Source: Aestuariivirga sp. (lineage in GTDB: Bacteria; Pseudomonadota; Alphaproteobacteria; Rhizobiales; Aestuariivirgaceae). Taken from it: a stretch of DNA of 64,000 nucleotides. Position numbers and translations under genes: made by a program. Each line of letters opens with the position of its first letter. Within the stretch, counting starts at the first letter, position 1. This document shows positions 1 to 10,478 of the stretch, piece after piece. The DNA is taken from NCBI RefSeq assembly GCF_020252395.1, contig NZ_JADCDB010000028.1, forward strand, positions 107,654-171,653, written 5' to 3'. The notes under the pieces are model-generated. The model was not told where the DNA came from and searched no databases. It was given only the letters and a program-made list of their open reading frames with translations.

Positions 1-69
1 CTTGCTGCCGCGCGAGATGGTGAAGCTGCCGGCGATGGGCCAGCGCTCCTCGGCGATCGTCAGGCGCAC
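1..69 (-). CDS. Probable dipeptide epimerase, 5' fragment
   Basis: Only the first 23 codons lie in the window; the gene runs off the left edge. The peptide contains RWPIAGSFTISRGSK, which resembles the N-terminus of enolase-superfamily L-Ala-D/L-Glu (dipeptide) epimerases, used in peptidoglycan recycling. The start is a GTG at 69, about 20 bases after the stop of the large coiled-coil gene on the same strand, so the two are probably cotranscribed. The family call rests on a short N-terminal pattern and remembered homologues; the catalytic lysines and metal ligands are outside the window. Confidence 0.5.
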   Translation of the reverse strand, partial: MRLTIAEERWPIAGSFTISRGSK

Positions 70-88
70 CGGAGTTTCCGCCGGCGCG

Positions 89-3000
89 TCAGTTCTTCGT
101 GAGCGGCTTGCCGCGGCCGATCGCGGCGGCGCCCGGGCCCGAGACGTCCAGCGCGCCGGCCTGGCGCTTCACCACGTCGGCGAGGGCCGCCAGGGCGCCG
201 ATCTGGTCGGCCACCACGCGGCGCATCGCGTCGGCGTTGGAGCGTGTCTCCTCGGGCAGGTCCGTCAGTGCACGGAGCAGATCGTTCCGAGCCGTGTCGA
301 TGTCCTTCACCACCTGCTGGGCGGTGAGGCGCATGTCCTGCGCGGTCTGCTGGAAGTCGGTGGCGGTGGAGGAGAGCATCTCGTTCATCGCCGCCATGGC
401 GCGCTCGTGCTGGTCGCGCAGCACGCGCACAGCCTGGGCGATCTGGCCGCCGGAGGTTTCCGCCAGCCGCTCGATCTCCTCCTCGAGGTTGCGGGTGGCG
501 AGCGCCGACTGCTCGGCGACGATGCGGCCGATGTCGCGCGCCTTGGCCTCGGAGGCGGTGAGCGATTCCTCGATGAGGGTCATGTAGCTGCCCATGACCT
601 TGTCGATGTCGCGGGTCTGGGTGGCGGCATTCGCCACCAGGATTTCGAGCGCCTGCTTCCTGTCGGCGAGCACGCGTTCGATTTCGCCATTGAAACGTTC
701 GATCGAGCGCTGCACCAAGGTGGCGGCGTCGTCGAGGCGCTCGGAGACCCGGGTGGAGGTGCCCTCGAGGCGGCCTGTGAGGCCGTCCGCCACGGTCTCC
801 AGCCGCTCGTCCATGGCGCTCGCAGCGCTTGCCAGCTGTTCGGCCAGGAAGCTCGTGGCGGTTTCCACGTGCTTGGCGAATTTGCGGTTGGCGTCCTCGA
901 GCTTGGCCGCGGTGGTGGCCGAAACCTGCTCGAGATCGCGCGCCGCCTGCTCGACGCGGGACGAGAGCTCGCTCGAATCCCGCGCGATGCGGCTGGTGAT
1001 CTCCGCCGTGGTGGAGCCCAGTTCCTGGCTGAGCGACTGGCTGGCCTTGCCGAGATCGGCGAGGATGGCGCTCGACGCCTGGTCGAGAATGTCTGCGAAG
1101 CGCAGGCCCGTGCCGTCCAGCTTGTCGTTGAGCTCGCCGGTGACGCGCTCCAGCATGCCGGTCGAATTGTCGAAGCGCTGGCGGAGGACCTCCGCGGTCT
1201 TTTCGATGCGGGCCAGCATGGATGTGCCGGCGCTGTCGAGCTGCGAGGTGACCTCGGCAGAGGCATCGCTGAGGCGCTGCGCCATGACGCGGTTGACGTC
1301 GCTCACTTGCTGGGTGACGCGCATCGCGGTCTCCGAGAAGCTGCCGGTCATCTCGGTCGCCGTCTGGTCAATTTGCTGCGCCATCATGCGGGTGTTCGCG
1401 ATGAACAGCTCGTTCAGGTCCGCCGAGGTGCGGTCGAGCTGCTCGGTCAGGGCCTCCGTCTTGTCGTTGAACAGGCCCGAGAAGCTGTTCCATGTCGTGT
1501 CCAGCGTCTCGCTGAGGCGCTCGGCATTGGCCGAGAACAGGTTCGACAGCCGCTCCGAGGTTTCGCCCAGCTCCTCCGAAATCTTGCCGGTGTTGCTGGC
1601 GAACAGGTCCTGCAGCTTTGCCGAGGTCTCCTCGAGCTGGCTGTTGATCATACCGGTATTGGTGGTGAAGATCTCCGAGAGATGCGAGGAGGTCTCGTCA
1701 AGGCGGCGGGTGAGCGTCTCGGTCGAGTTGCCGAACAGCGCCGAGAGATCGGTTGCCGCCTGGTCGAGCTGGCTGCCCAGGCGCTCCGAGGTGTGGTCGA
1801 TGAGCTGGCCCAGCTGCTGGGAGGAATTGTCTATCTGCGTGGTGAGCCGGTCGGTGACCGAGGCGACCTTGGTCACCGCATCGCCGGCGGACGTCGAGAT
1901 ATAGTCGGTGATGCGCTGGGCGGTGTTCTCCAGCTCCCCCGACATGTGGGCCGATACCTGGTCGAGCCTAGTGTAGAGCTTGGTGGCCGTCTGCTCCAGC
2001 TGGCCCGTCATCGAACTCGTGGTGCCGTCGAGCTTCGCATAGAGCTGCATCGTCGTGTCGGCGAGGCGCTTGGTCACGTCCTCGGACGAGGTGGTGATCA
2101 TAGTCAGCAGGTCCTCGCGGGCGCGGGCCAGATTGTGGGTGAAGCTGTCGGACACGGTGATCAGTTTGTCGGTGACCTGGCCGCCCGAATTCTCGATGCG
2201 CTCGGCCAGCGCCACGCCCGATTCGGCCATTTCGCGGTTGACGATCCCGGCGGTGTCCTTGAGGTGGGCGGCGACAGTGGCGCTGGTCTGCGTCATCAGC
2301 TCGTTGATGCCGCGCGCCGCGGTCTCGATGCGCGCCGTGGCGCTGCCCGCCGTTTCGCCGAGGCGGCTGGAGACGCGCTCGTTGACGTCGTCGATCTGGT
2401 TCGTGACCTGCGCTGCGGTCTCCGCGATCCGCACGAAGAGGCGTTCCGCCGCGCCATCGACCTTCTGCTCGAGATCGTCCGCCGAGCCTGCTACGAGCGC
2501 CTGGAAGGAGGTGGCGGACGTCTCGAAGCGGCCGAAGGCCTCGGTCACGGTGGTCTCGACCGATCCGACGATTTCGCGCGTTGCGATGCCGATCTGCGCG
2601 ACCACGGCGCCGGCGGTGCCGGTGATGACGTCCTGGAAGGTCTTGTTGGCTTGGTCGAGCGAGCCCGTGGCGGCGCTGACCGAGGTTTCGATCTGGCCGT
2701 AGTAGCGCTCGGCCGCGCCGTCCACCCGGCGCTCGATTTGCTCCGAGGCGGCGCCGATCAGCTCCTGGAACATGCGGGTGGTGTCGTCGAGGCGGCCCGT
2801 GGCGGCGGCGATGGCGCGCGACACCTGGTCCTCGATCAGCGTGGTCGAGGTGCCGAGGCGGGATTCCATGTTGCCGGTCGCCTGCTCGACGATCGAGTGG
2901 AACAGGCCCGAGGCCTCGTCGATGCGCGAGCGGGCGGTCTCGACGGCGGTGGTCATGAGGGCGCTGAGCGCCTCGCCCGAAACGCCGATGCGGTCCTCCA

Positions 3001-5074
3001 GCTTGTCACTGGTCTGGCCGATGACGGTGTGGAAGGCGGTGGCGGCCTCGGTGAGCCTCGTGTTGGCGGCGCCGAGCACGTTGTCGAGCTGGTCCAGCAT
3101 GTCGCGGGTGCGGCCGCCGAGCTGGTTCAGCACATCGCCGCTCGACTGGTTTATCAGTGCACGGAGTTCCGCCGAAGTGTCCTCCAGGCGGGCGAGCGCC
3201 GCCGAGACGGCGTCGTCGACGCGCGACACGATGCCGTCCTGCGAGGCGGCGATGCGGGCGGTGAACTCATCGGTGGCGCGGGCGATGGCCATTTCGACGC
3301 GGGCGGCGGATTCGGTGACGCGACCGGCCGAGTCGAGGTTCTGCTGGTCCAGCGCCGCCAGAACCTGGCCCGAGGCCTCGCCGACGCGCGCGGCGGCCGC
3401 CGCGGTGCGGTCCTCGATGGCGTAGAGAAGGCGGGTGGCGGTTTCCTCCACGCGGGTCGAGATGAGGCCGGCCTGCTCGTCGAGGCGGGAGAACACGCCG
3501 CCCGCCGAATCGTCGAGCCTGGCGATAATGGTTTCGGCGCGGTTGCCGATCTCGCCGATCAGGCGGCCGGTGGTCTGCTCGATGCGGCCGGAGACGCCGG
3601 TGCTCATCGAGCCCAGCTCCTCGAGGAGCGCCGCCGAGGTCTGGTCGAGGCCGGTGAGGAACTGCGTGCCCGCCGCGTCGAGGCGGCTGGCGGCCGATTC
3701 GGTCGCCTCGCCGACCGCGGCGGCAACGCCCGACGCCGACTGGTCGAGATAGGTGATGAGCTCGGCGCGCGACTGCGCGACGCGCTCGATATAGTCGGTG
3801 GCGACCGTCTGCATGCCCTGGGTGACCATGGCGCGGCTCTGTTCCAGGAGCCGCGAGGTTTCGAAGCTGACGCGCTCGACATTGCCGGTGACGTCCTCGG
3901 CGACGGACTTGAGGTGGAAGCCGAGATTGCTGCCGGTGGTCTGCACGACCTCGGCGAGTTCCGCCACCTGCTGGCGGATCTGGTCGGCCGAGGCGACGCT
4001 CGAGCGCTCGATGACGCGCGAAATGTCCTCGTGAACGGCGGCGAGCGAATCGACTGCGTTGCGCACGAGGCCCGTCACATTCGATTCCATGTCCTGCACG
4101 TTGCGGCTGAAATCCACCGTCTCGGTGTTCAGCGCCGTATAGGCTATTCTCATCTGCTCGATGTGGCCGCCCACCTGCCGCGAAAAGTCGCGCAGCTGGC
4201 CCAGCATCAGGGTCGAGACATCCTCCATGTGGGCCGTCTGCAGCGAGACTTCGGAGCCCGCGGCGCTGGCGCGGCCGGCCATGTCCTCCATGGCGTTGAC
4301 GATCGAGCCCGAGATCTCGCGCAGGCCGCCCTCGAGCCGGCCCAGCGTGTCCTGCGCGGCCATCATGATGCCGTCGAGGTTCTTGGTGTTGTTCTCGAGC
4401 CTGGTGATCAGCGGGTTGGTGTCGTTCGAGATGAGCAGTGCGGCCTGGTGCAGCGCCGAGCGCTGGTTTTCGATGCCAGCCACAAGATTGCGGATCCGCT
4501 CCTCGTTGCCGCCGAAGGCGCGCTCGATGGCGGCGATTTCCTTGTGCACGATCTCCTCCAGCACCGCCGCGCGCTGCACGGCATGCTCGACGCCGCCGAC
4601 CAGGAGATCGACCTCGGAACGCACCGCCTGGGCAATGGTGGTAAGGCCCTCGGTGGCGATGTCCTGCGGGCGGACGAGGCGCATGGCGGACTGGAACAGG
4701 GCTTCCGACACCTGGCGCATGTCAGCCGCGCGCCACAGGGTGAAGGCGCCGATCCAGATCACGGCCGCGGGCACGAGGAGGAGGGCCAGCGCCTGCAGCG
4801 CCGCTGCGGCATTGGCGCCGCCGCCGAATGCGCCGGAATTGGCGAAGAACCAGCCGCCGGCCCACAGCGCGGTGAGGATCACCGCCACCAGCGCATAAGG
4901 CGAGAAGGACGGCCGCCGGCGCATCTTGGCCAGCAGCATGGCGGTGCCGGGATCGTTCTCGTTGGCGGGGCGGCCCTTGACCGGCTCACCCGGCAGCCTC
5001 GGCGCCTCGCGCCTTATGGCGTCGGCGTCGGCCTGGCGACGGTCAGAACGGCGCGTGTCGGTGGTGTTGGCCAT
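89..5074 (-). CDS. Giant membrane-anchored helical-repeat protein, Growth Pole Ring (GPR)-like
   Basis: The protein has 1661 residues. A basic cytoplasmic N-terminus is followed by two hydrophobic segments (about 60-79 and 91-114). The remaining 1500 residues are almost pure amphipathic helix rich in Thr, Ser, Glu, Ala and Leu, with no recognisable catalytic motif. Part of it (1307-1834 in DNA) is eight perfectly phased 22-residue repeats, the periodicity of apolipoprotein A/E helices. This architecture matches the GPR protein of Agrobacterium tumefaciens, a large (about 2100 residues) inner-membrane protein with apolipoprotein-like repeats that forms a ring at the growing pole and is needed for polar growth. 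This copy is shorter, which is unsurprising for a repeat protein. The ATG at 5074 is the most upstream sensible start. An exact CtrA box lies 189 bp upstream. The family assignment is inference from architecture, not from an alignment. Confidence 0.8.
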   Translation of the reverse strand: MANTTDTRRSDRRQADADAIRREAPRLPGEPVKGRPANENDPGTAMLLAKMRRRPSFSPYALVAVILTALWAGGWFFANSGAFGGGANAAAALQALALLLVPAAVIWIGAFTLWRAADMRQVSEALFQSAMRLVRPQDIATEGLTTIAQAVRSEVDLLVGGVEHAVQRAAVLEEIVHKEIAAIERAFGGNEERIRNLVAGIENQRSALHQAALLISNDTNPLITRLENNTKNLDGIMMAAQDTLGRLEGGLREISGSIVNAMEDMAGRASAAGSEVSLQTAHMEDVSTLMLGQLRDFSRQVGGHIEQMRIAYTALNTETVDFSRNVQDMESNVTGLVRNAVDSLAAVHEDISRVIERSSVASADQIRQQVAELAEVVQTTGSNLGFHLKSVAEDVTGNVERVSFETSRLLEQSRAMVTQGMQTVATDYIERVAQSRAELITYLDQSASGVAAAVGEATESAASRLDAAGTQFLTGLDQTSAALLEELGSMSTGVSGRIEQTTGRLIGEIGNRAETIIARLDDSAGGVFSRLDEQAGLISTRVEETATRLLYAIEDRTAAAAARVGEASGQVLAALDQQNLDSAGRVTESAARVEMAIARATDEFTARIAASQDGIVSRVDDAVSAALARLEDTSAELRALINQSSGDVLNQLGGRTRDMLDQLDNVLGAANTRLTEAATAFHTVIGQTSDKLEDRIGVSGEALSALMTTAVETARSRIDEASGLFHSIVEQATGNMESRLGTSTTLIEDQVSRAIAAATGRLDDTTRMFQELIGAASEQIERRVDGAAERYYGQIETSVSAATGSLDQANKTFQDVITGTAGAVVAQIGIATREIVGSVETTVTEAFGRFETSATSFQALVAGSADDLEQKVDGAAERLFVRIAETAAQVTNQIDDVNERVSSRLGETAGSATARIETAARGINELMTQTSATVAAHLKDTAGIVNREMAESGVALAERIENSGGQVTDKLITVSDSFTHNLARAREDLLTMITTSSEDVTKRLADTTMQLYAKLDGTTSSMTGQLEQTATKLYTRLDQVSAHMSGELENTAQRITDYISTSAGDAVTKVASVTDRLTTQIDNSSQQLGQLIDHTSERLGSQLDQAATDLSALFGNSTETLTRRLDETSSHLSEIFTTNTGMINSQLEETSAKLQDLFASNTGKISEELGETSERLSNLFSANAERLSETLDTTWNSFSGLFNDKTEALTEQLDRTSADLNELFIANTRMMAQQIDQTATEMTGSFSETAMRVTQQVSDVNRVMAQRLSDASAEVTSQLDSAGTSMLARIEKTAEVLRQRFDNSTGMLERVTGELNDKLDGTGLRFADILDQASSAILADLGKASQSLSQELGSTTAEITSRIARDSSELSSRVEQAARDLEQVSATTAAKLEDANRKFAKHVETATSFLAEQLASAASAMDERLETVADGLTGRLEGTSTRVSERLDDAATLVQRSIERFNGEIERVLADRKQALEILVANAATQTRDIDKVMGSYMTLIEESLTASEAKARDIGRIVAEQSALATRNLEEEIERLAETSGGQIAQAVRVLRDQHERAMAAMNEMLSSTATDFQQTAQDMRLTAQQVVKDIDTARNDLLRALTDLPEETRSNADAMRRVVADQIGALAALADVVKRQAGALDVSGPGAAAIGRGKPLTKN

Positions 5075-5262
5075 GTGTCAATTCCCGCACAAATACGAAC
5101 CAGCGGCCGCCTTTGGGAGGCCGCGCTGCCCCAGCCGCGTCCGATATTGTCCGAACCGGGGTTTTTCTGTCCGGGCGGAATCGGTACGCGGTTTCCCAAA
5201 CTTTACCATAGCCCATCGGGAGGGCCGGTTGAACCCGCCATCGGCCTGCCGGACATGAATAT

Positions 5263-5277
5263 TTAAAATTTGGTTAA
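5263..5277. promoter_or_regulatory. Exact CtrA box (TTAA-N7-TTAA)
   Basis: The two TTAA half-sites at 5263-5266 and 5274-5277 are separated by exactly 7 bases. On the minus strand the first half reads TTAACC, the preferred CtrA half-site. The site sits in the 315-bp divergent region between the GPR-like gene and the Hpt gene. It is the most AT-rich stretch in that region; I see nothing else definite there. Confidence 0.65.
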
Positions 5278-5389
5278 AGGCCATGGGCACATTGAAAAAT
5301 TTGCGGAAAATGCGGACAGGACGGGCTTCCTTTACCATCTGCTCAGGCTCGGCGCGTAGGCTGCGGCTGGGTGTGTGGGAGTCTCCGTC

Positions 5390-5755
5390 ATGGCCAATGC
5401 AAAGCTCAAGCCCGGCGCCGGCAGCGCGGTGTTCGACCGCCTCGATCTTGAGCACAATACCATGCATGATCAACAGCTTGCAGTGGAGGTGCTGGGGCTG
5501 TTCCTGGCCCAGCTGCCGGTCACGCTGCAGCGTCTTGACGATGCGGCAACCGCGGCCGAGTGGAAATTTGCTGCCCATGCGCTGAAGGGAGCCAGCGGCG
5601 CCGTGGGGGCACAGAAGCTGCAAAACCTCGCGGCCTGCCTGGAAACCCTCGCCTTTCCGGGCGAGCCCGGCGTGCGGCTGCTTCGCCTCCAGGGGCTGAG
5701 GGTGGCGGCGGCGGAATTCGCGCAGGCGGCGGGATCGGCCTACCCGTTGCCGTGA
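5390..5755 (+). CDS. Histidine phosphotransfer (Hpt) domain protein
   Basis: This stand-alone Hpt protein has 121 residues. The motif AHALKGASGAVG places the phosphorylatable histidine at His63 and the conserved lysine at Lys66. Such proteins shuttle phosphoryl groups between hybrid kinases and response regulators. I chose the ATG at 5390 over an in-frame GTG at 5375 because GGGAG at 5377-5381 is well placed for it. It is divergent from the GPR-like gene and has the CtrA box 113 bp upstream of its start, suggesting cell-cycle-controlled expression. No cognate kinase lies nearby, so the partners are unknown. It lacks the second, ATPase-like domain of ChpT and is not ChpT. Confidence 0.8.
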   Translation: MANAKLKPGAGSAVFDRLDLEHNTMHDQQLAVEVLGLFLAQLPVTLQRLDDAATAAEWKFAAHALKGASGAVGAQKLQNLAACLETLAFPGEPGVRLLRLQGLRVAAAEFAQAAGSAYPLP

Positions 5756-5839
5756 CCTGACGCGCCCGCAGTTGTGTTTCGCCAGACGATCCCCTAGAAC
5801 CCCGTTCGAAAAAACGAACGCCTTTCCCGCGGATACATC

Positions 5840-7202
<1,363 letters not shown>

Positions 7203-7231
7203 GGAGCTCGCGGCTTTTTTGAAACGTCATC

Positions 7232-7261
7232 CTGGCCGGGCCCGTCCTGGCCATCTTTTTT
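7232..7261 (+). terminator. Possible rho-independent terminator after the ferredoxin reductase gene
   Basis: A GGCC...GGCC hairpin (7234-7237 with 7249-7252, GC-rich loop) is followed by ATC and a run of T at 7255-7261. The stem is short, so confidence is moderate. Confidence 0.4.
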
Positions 7262-7299
7262 CCGGCCGCGAAAAGGATGCGCGGGACCTGCCCGCGTAT

Positions 7300-7319
7300 G
7301 ATTATATCCTTATATAATC
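7300..7319. promoter_or_regulatory. AT-rich palindrome, candidate operator
   Basis: GATTATAT and ATATAATC form a perfect 8-bp inverted repeat with a 4-base spacer. It lies about 30 bp upstream of a near-consensus promoter and stands out in GC-rich surroundings. No regulator gene is adjacent, so the binding protein is unknown. Confidence 0.4.
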
Positions 7320-7348
7320 GGACAAGAATATTCATCAGAATTTAGTCC

Positions 7349-7377
7349 TTGACAGCGCGCGCTCGATGTGCTATGAA
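7349..7377 (+). promoter_or_regulatory. Near-consensus sigma-70 promoter with no gene downstream
   Basis: TTGACA at 7349-7354, a 17-base spacer and TATGAA at 7372-7377. It points rightward into the 3' end of the oppositely oriented antiporter gene, where a terminator-like hairpin follows within about 50 bases. No rightward gene begins here. Confidence 0.5.
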
Positions 7378-7407
7378 AGGGCATGCTGCACAATTTGGCT
7401 GTTGTCC

Positions 7408-7435
7408 TCGGCGGAATGCTATCCTGCCGATTTTT
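7408..7435 (+). terminator. Hairpin plus T5 just downstream of the orphan promoter
   Basis: TCGGC (7408-7412) pairs with GCCGA (7426-7430), with additional GG/CC pairing inside, followed by TTTTT at 7431-7435. It overlaps the last codons of the antiporter gene (stop at 7419) but has the orientation of a terminator for rightward transcription. Confidence 0.45.
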
Positions 7436-9212
7436 CCCGTCTCAGGCGTTTCTTTGCCAGCTCCAGCTCCTCCTTGCGGTTCGGCCGGCCCAGAAGCTTG
7501 CGGAAGCCGTCGCGGCGTTCATGCACCGAAGCGATGGCAAGCCCCATGGGCACGCCGGTTTCCACCAGCAAGGCTTCGCCCAGCTGCAGGCTCGACTCGA
7601 TCGTCTCCGGCACCGCTTCGGTGACGCCCGCCGCATAGAGGCGCTGCGCGTGGCGTTCGTCGCGGGCGCGGGCGATGATCTTGAGGCCGCCCCGCAGCGT
7701 GCGGGCGACGCGGGCGACCTCGTCGACGCGCATTTGGTTGTCCATGGTGATGGCCAGGGCGCGCGCCTCGGCCAGGCCGCAGCGCTTGAGGAACTCCGGA
7801 TTGGCGGCGTCGCCGTAATAGACCTTGCTGCCCGCCTTGTTCTCCCGCGTCACCAGATCGGCATCGGCGTCGACCGCGAGATAGGGAATCTTGTGCTCCT
7901 CCAGCATGGAGGCGACAAGACGGCCGACGCGGCCGAAGCCCGCGATGATGACACGCGGCTCGTTCGCCTCCGGCAGCGCTGTTTGCAATGCCGCGGCGGC
8001 GGCGCGCTGGCGCAGCGAGCGGGTGAACCATTGGCCGAACTTGGCGAGGGCGGGAATGGCGATCATGGTGATGGTCACCAGCAGCATGATGTTGCGGCTG
8101 GTGGGATCGTCAATCAGGCCATAGGCCAGCGCCGTGCCGGCGATGACGAAGCCGAACTCGCCGCAGGGTCCGAGCAGAAGCGCGGATTCGAGCGACGCGC
8201 CGCGGTTGACGCGGAACAGGCGGGCCAGGCCATAGACGATGAGGCCCTTGATGAGGATGAGCCCCGCCGCCAGCCCAAGCGTGTAAAGCGGGTTGGCGAA
8301 CAGCGCGTCGAGATCGAGCTTGAGGCCGACGACGAGGAAGAAAGTCCCGAGCAGCAGACCCTTGAAGGGTTCGATCACCGCTTCGATGGCGCGGCGGTAT
8401 TCGGTTTCGGCCAGCATCAGCCCGGCGATGAAGGCGCCGAGCGTCATCGAAATGCCGGCGAGGCTGGCGGCCGCCGCCGCCCCCACGGCGATGAGCAGCG
8501 TCGCGGCCATGAACAGGTCCGGGCTGCCGGTGCGCGCCACCAGCCGCAGCAGCGGGCGCAGCAGGAAGCGGCCCACGATAATGATGACGGCGATGGCGGC
8601 CGCCGCCTGGAGAAGCGCCAGCAGCACACTCACCGCCACGCTGCCTTCGCTGCGCTGGCCGAGGATGGGGAGCAGCAGCAGGAAGGGTATGACGGCCAGA
8701 TCCTGCATCAGCAGGATGGCGAAGCTGGTGCGCCCCGTCTGCGAGCCGAGCCGCTTCGCATCGGACAGGAGCTGCACCACGATTGCCGTGGAGGAGAGCG
8801 ACAATGCGGCGCCGGCAACCAGCGCTGCCTTGATGTCGAAACCCATGAGCAGGGCGGCCGCCGCCACCGCCGCGAGGCTCAGCGCCACCTGCAGCCCGCC
8901 CAGCCCGAAGACCAGCCGGCGCATGGTGTTGAGGCGCTCGAAGGACAGCTCGATGCCGATAAGGAAAAGAAGAAAGACCACGCCCAGCTCGGCAATGTGG
9001 CCGAGGCTTCTGGGTTCCGCAATGCTGAGCGCCGACAGGGCAGGCGCATAGTGCGCGAGACGGCCGAGAATATCCGGGCTCAGCAGCACGCCCATGACGA
9101 GGAAGGCCAGCACGGCGTTGACGCCGATGCGCAGGAACAGCGGCACGGCGAGGCCCGCCACGCCAAGGACGATCAGGAATTCCTTGTAGTAGAATGCGGT
9201 TTCAGACGGCAT
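7419..9212 (-). CDS. Monovalent cation:proton antiporter, CPA2/KefB type with TrkA-N domain
   Basis: The protein has 597 residues. About 12 hydrophobic segments fill residues 1-390, a typical Na+/H+ exchanger fold. They are followed by a Rossmann TrkA-N (RCK) domain with GFGRVGRLVA at about 405 that senses nucleotide ligands. This is the KefB/KefC and YbaL arrangement for K+ or Na+ efflux in exchange for protons at the inner membrane. It lies 62 bp downstream of a calcium/cation-proton antiporter on the same strand, so the pair may respond together to pH or cation stress. The sequence does not show which ion is carried. Confidence 0.9.
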   Translation of the reverse strand: MPSETAFYYKEFLIVLGVAGLAVPLFLRIGVNAVLAFLVMGVLLSPDILGRLAHYAPALSALSIAEPRSLGHIAELGVVFLLFLIGIELSFERLNTMRRLVFGLGGLQVALSLAAVAAAALLMGFDIKAALVAGAALSLSSTAIVVQLLSDAKRLGSQTGRTSFAILLMQDLAVIPFLLLLPILGQRSEGSVAVSVLLALLQAAAAIAVIIIVGRFLLRPLLRLVARTGSPDLFMAATLLIAVGAAAAASLAGISMTLGAFIAGLMLAETEYRRAIEAVIEPFKGLLLGTFFLVVGLKLDLDALFANPLYTLGLAAGLILIKGLIVYGLARLFRVNRGASLESALLLGPCGEFGFVIAGTALAYGLIDDPTSRNIMLLVTITMIAIPALAKFGQWFTRSLRQRAAAAALQTALPEANEPRVIIAGFGRVGRLVASMLEEHKIPYLAVDADADLVTRENKAGSKVYYGDAANPEFLKRCGLAEARALAITMDNQMRVDEVARVARTLRGGLKIIARARDERHAQRLYAAGVTEAVPETIESSLQLGEALLVETGVPMGLAIASVHERRDGFRKLLGRPNRKEELELAKKRLRREKSAG

Positions 9213-9274
9213 CGGGCCTCACCCCCGGCCCGCAGTTTGGGGCAGGGGCGGCACGATGGGAAGCGGAAATTGCC

Positions 9275-10372
9275 TCACGGCACCGCGGCCACCACGATGA
9301 ACATGATAAACAGACCGAGATGCACGAAGCCCTGCAGCACGGTGGTGCGGCCGGGCAGCAGCGTGATGGCGCTGACGAAGAGGGCGAGCGACAGGAGCAC
9401 GATCTTGGCTGGCGGCACGCCAAGCGCCAGCTGCACATTGGCGAAGGCGCCCAGAATGGTGATGACCGGAATCGTCAGCGCGATGGAAGCGAGCGCCGAA
9501 CCTAGCGCCAGGTTGATGGCGGTCTGCGGCCGGTTGGCGAGCGAGGCGCGCACCGCGGCGATGCTTTCCGGCGCCAGCACGAGGGCGGCGATGACCACGC
9601 CGGTGAATTCCGGCGGCAGGCCCGCCATGCCGATCAGGTCATCCAGCGCCGGGGCCAGCATCTTGGCCAGCAGCACGACGCCCGACAGCGAGACGAGCAG
9701 GAAGGCGAGGCTGACGCCCGCGGCGCGGTTGGTGGGCGCTTCATAGTTCCCGGCATGGACATCATCGGCGGCGGCGAGGAAATAGTCGCGGTGGCGCACC
9801 GTCTGCACGAACATGAAAGCGGCATAGAGCATGACGGAAACCAGCGCCACGGCGGTGAGCTGCGCCGCCGAATAGGTGGGACCAGCGGTCGAGGTGGTGA
9901 AATTCGGCAGGATCAGCGCCGAGACGGCGAGCGTGCCCAGTACCGCGAGATAGGAGGATGTTCCGGTAACCTTGATGGTCTGCTCATAATGCTTGTGGCC
10001 GCCGGCGACGAGGCAGAGGCCGATCAGCCCCGTGAGCACCAGCATGACGGCGGAATAGACCGTGTCGCGCGCGATGGTGGGTCCGCCGTCGTCCGCCGCC
10101 AGCATCAGCGCCACGATGAGGCCGACTTCGATGATGGTGACGGAGACGGCGAGGATGATCGACCCGAAAGGCTCGCCCACGCGGTTGCCCACCACCTCGG
10201 CATGGTGCACGGCGGCGAACACGGCGCCCAGCAAGATGAATGCCTCGAGCGCGAAGAACAGCGGCTGGTCCTTCGGCACCAGCCCGGCGAAATAGGCGAT
10301 GACGAGCGCCGCGGCGAGCAGCGGAAAGGCTATCGTCCACCACGGGTTATGCGCATGCTTCCGTCCGGCCAA
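9275..10372 (-). CDS. chaA: Calcium/sodium:proton antiporter, ChaA type
   Basis: This is an inner-membrane exchanger of 365 residues with about 11 transmembrane segments. Both acidic alpha-repeat motifs of the CaCA family are visible: GEPFGSIILAVSVTIIEV in the first half and ALVLAPESIAAVRA in the second. The HHAEVVGNRVGEP block is characteristic of ChaA. It should export Ca2+ (and perhaps Na+ or K+) in exchange for protons. It is the first gene of a probable two-gene unit with the KefB-like antiporter and is divergent from the aminopeptidase gene across about 100 bp. Confidence 0.88.
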   Translation of the reverse strand: MAGRKHAHNPWWTIAFPLLAAALVIAYFAGLVPKDQPLFFALEAFILLGAVFAAVHHAEVVGNRVGEPFGSIILAVSVTIIEVGLIVALMLAADDGGPTIARDTVYSAVMLVLTGLIGLCLVAGGHKHYEQTIKVTGTSSYLAVLGTLAVSALILPNFTTSTAGPTYSAAQLTAVALVSVMLYAAFMFVQTVRHRDYFLAAADDVHAGNYEAPTNRAAGVSLAFLLVSLSGVVLLAKMLAPALDDLIGMAGLPPEFTGVVIAALVLAPESIAAVRASLANRPQTAINLALGSALASIALTIPVITILGAFANVQLALGVPPAKIVLLSLALFVSAITLLPGRTTVLQGFVHLGLFIMFIVVAAVP

Positions 10373-10478
10373 GCGGGCTCTCCTGTTCTAGGCGACGATT
10401 TAAAGAGGCTGGGGCTCGACGCGGCAAGCACATTTGCTAGGTTTGACCGAAATTTGACAAATGGCAGGGAGAGAGCCG

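Noticed and set aside
2..5266. A 1754-codon open frame on the plus strand antisense to the GPR-like gene.
   Set aside because: It arises from GC-rich codon bias and the repetitive sense gene; its composition (His, Gly, Arg, Leu-rich) is unlike a real protein and it has no domain or ribosome binding site.
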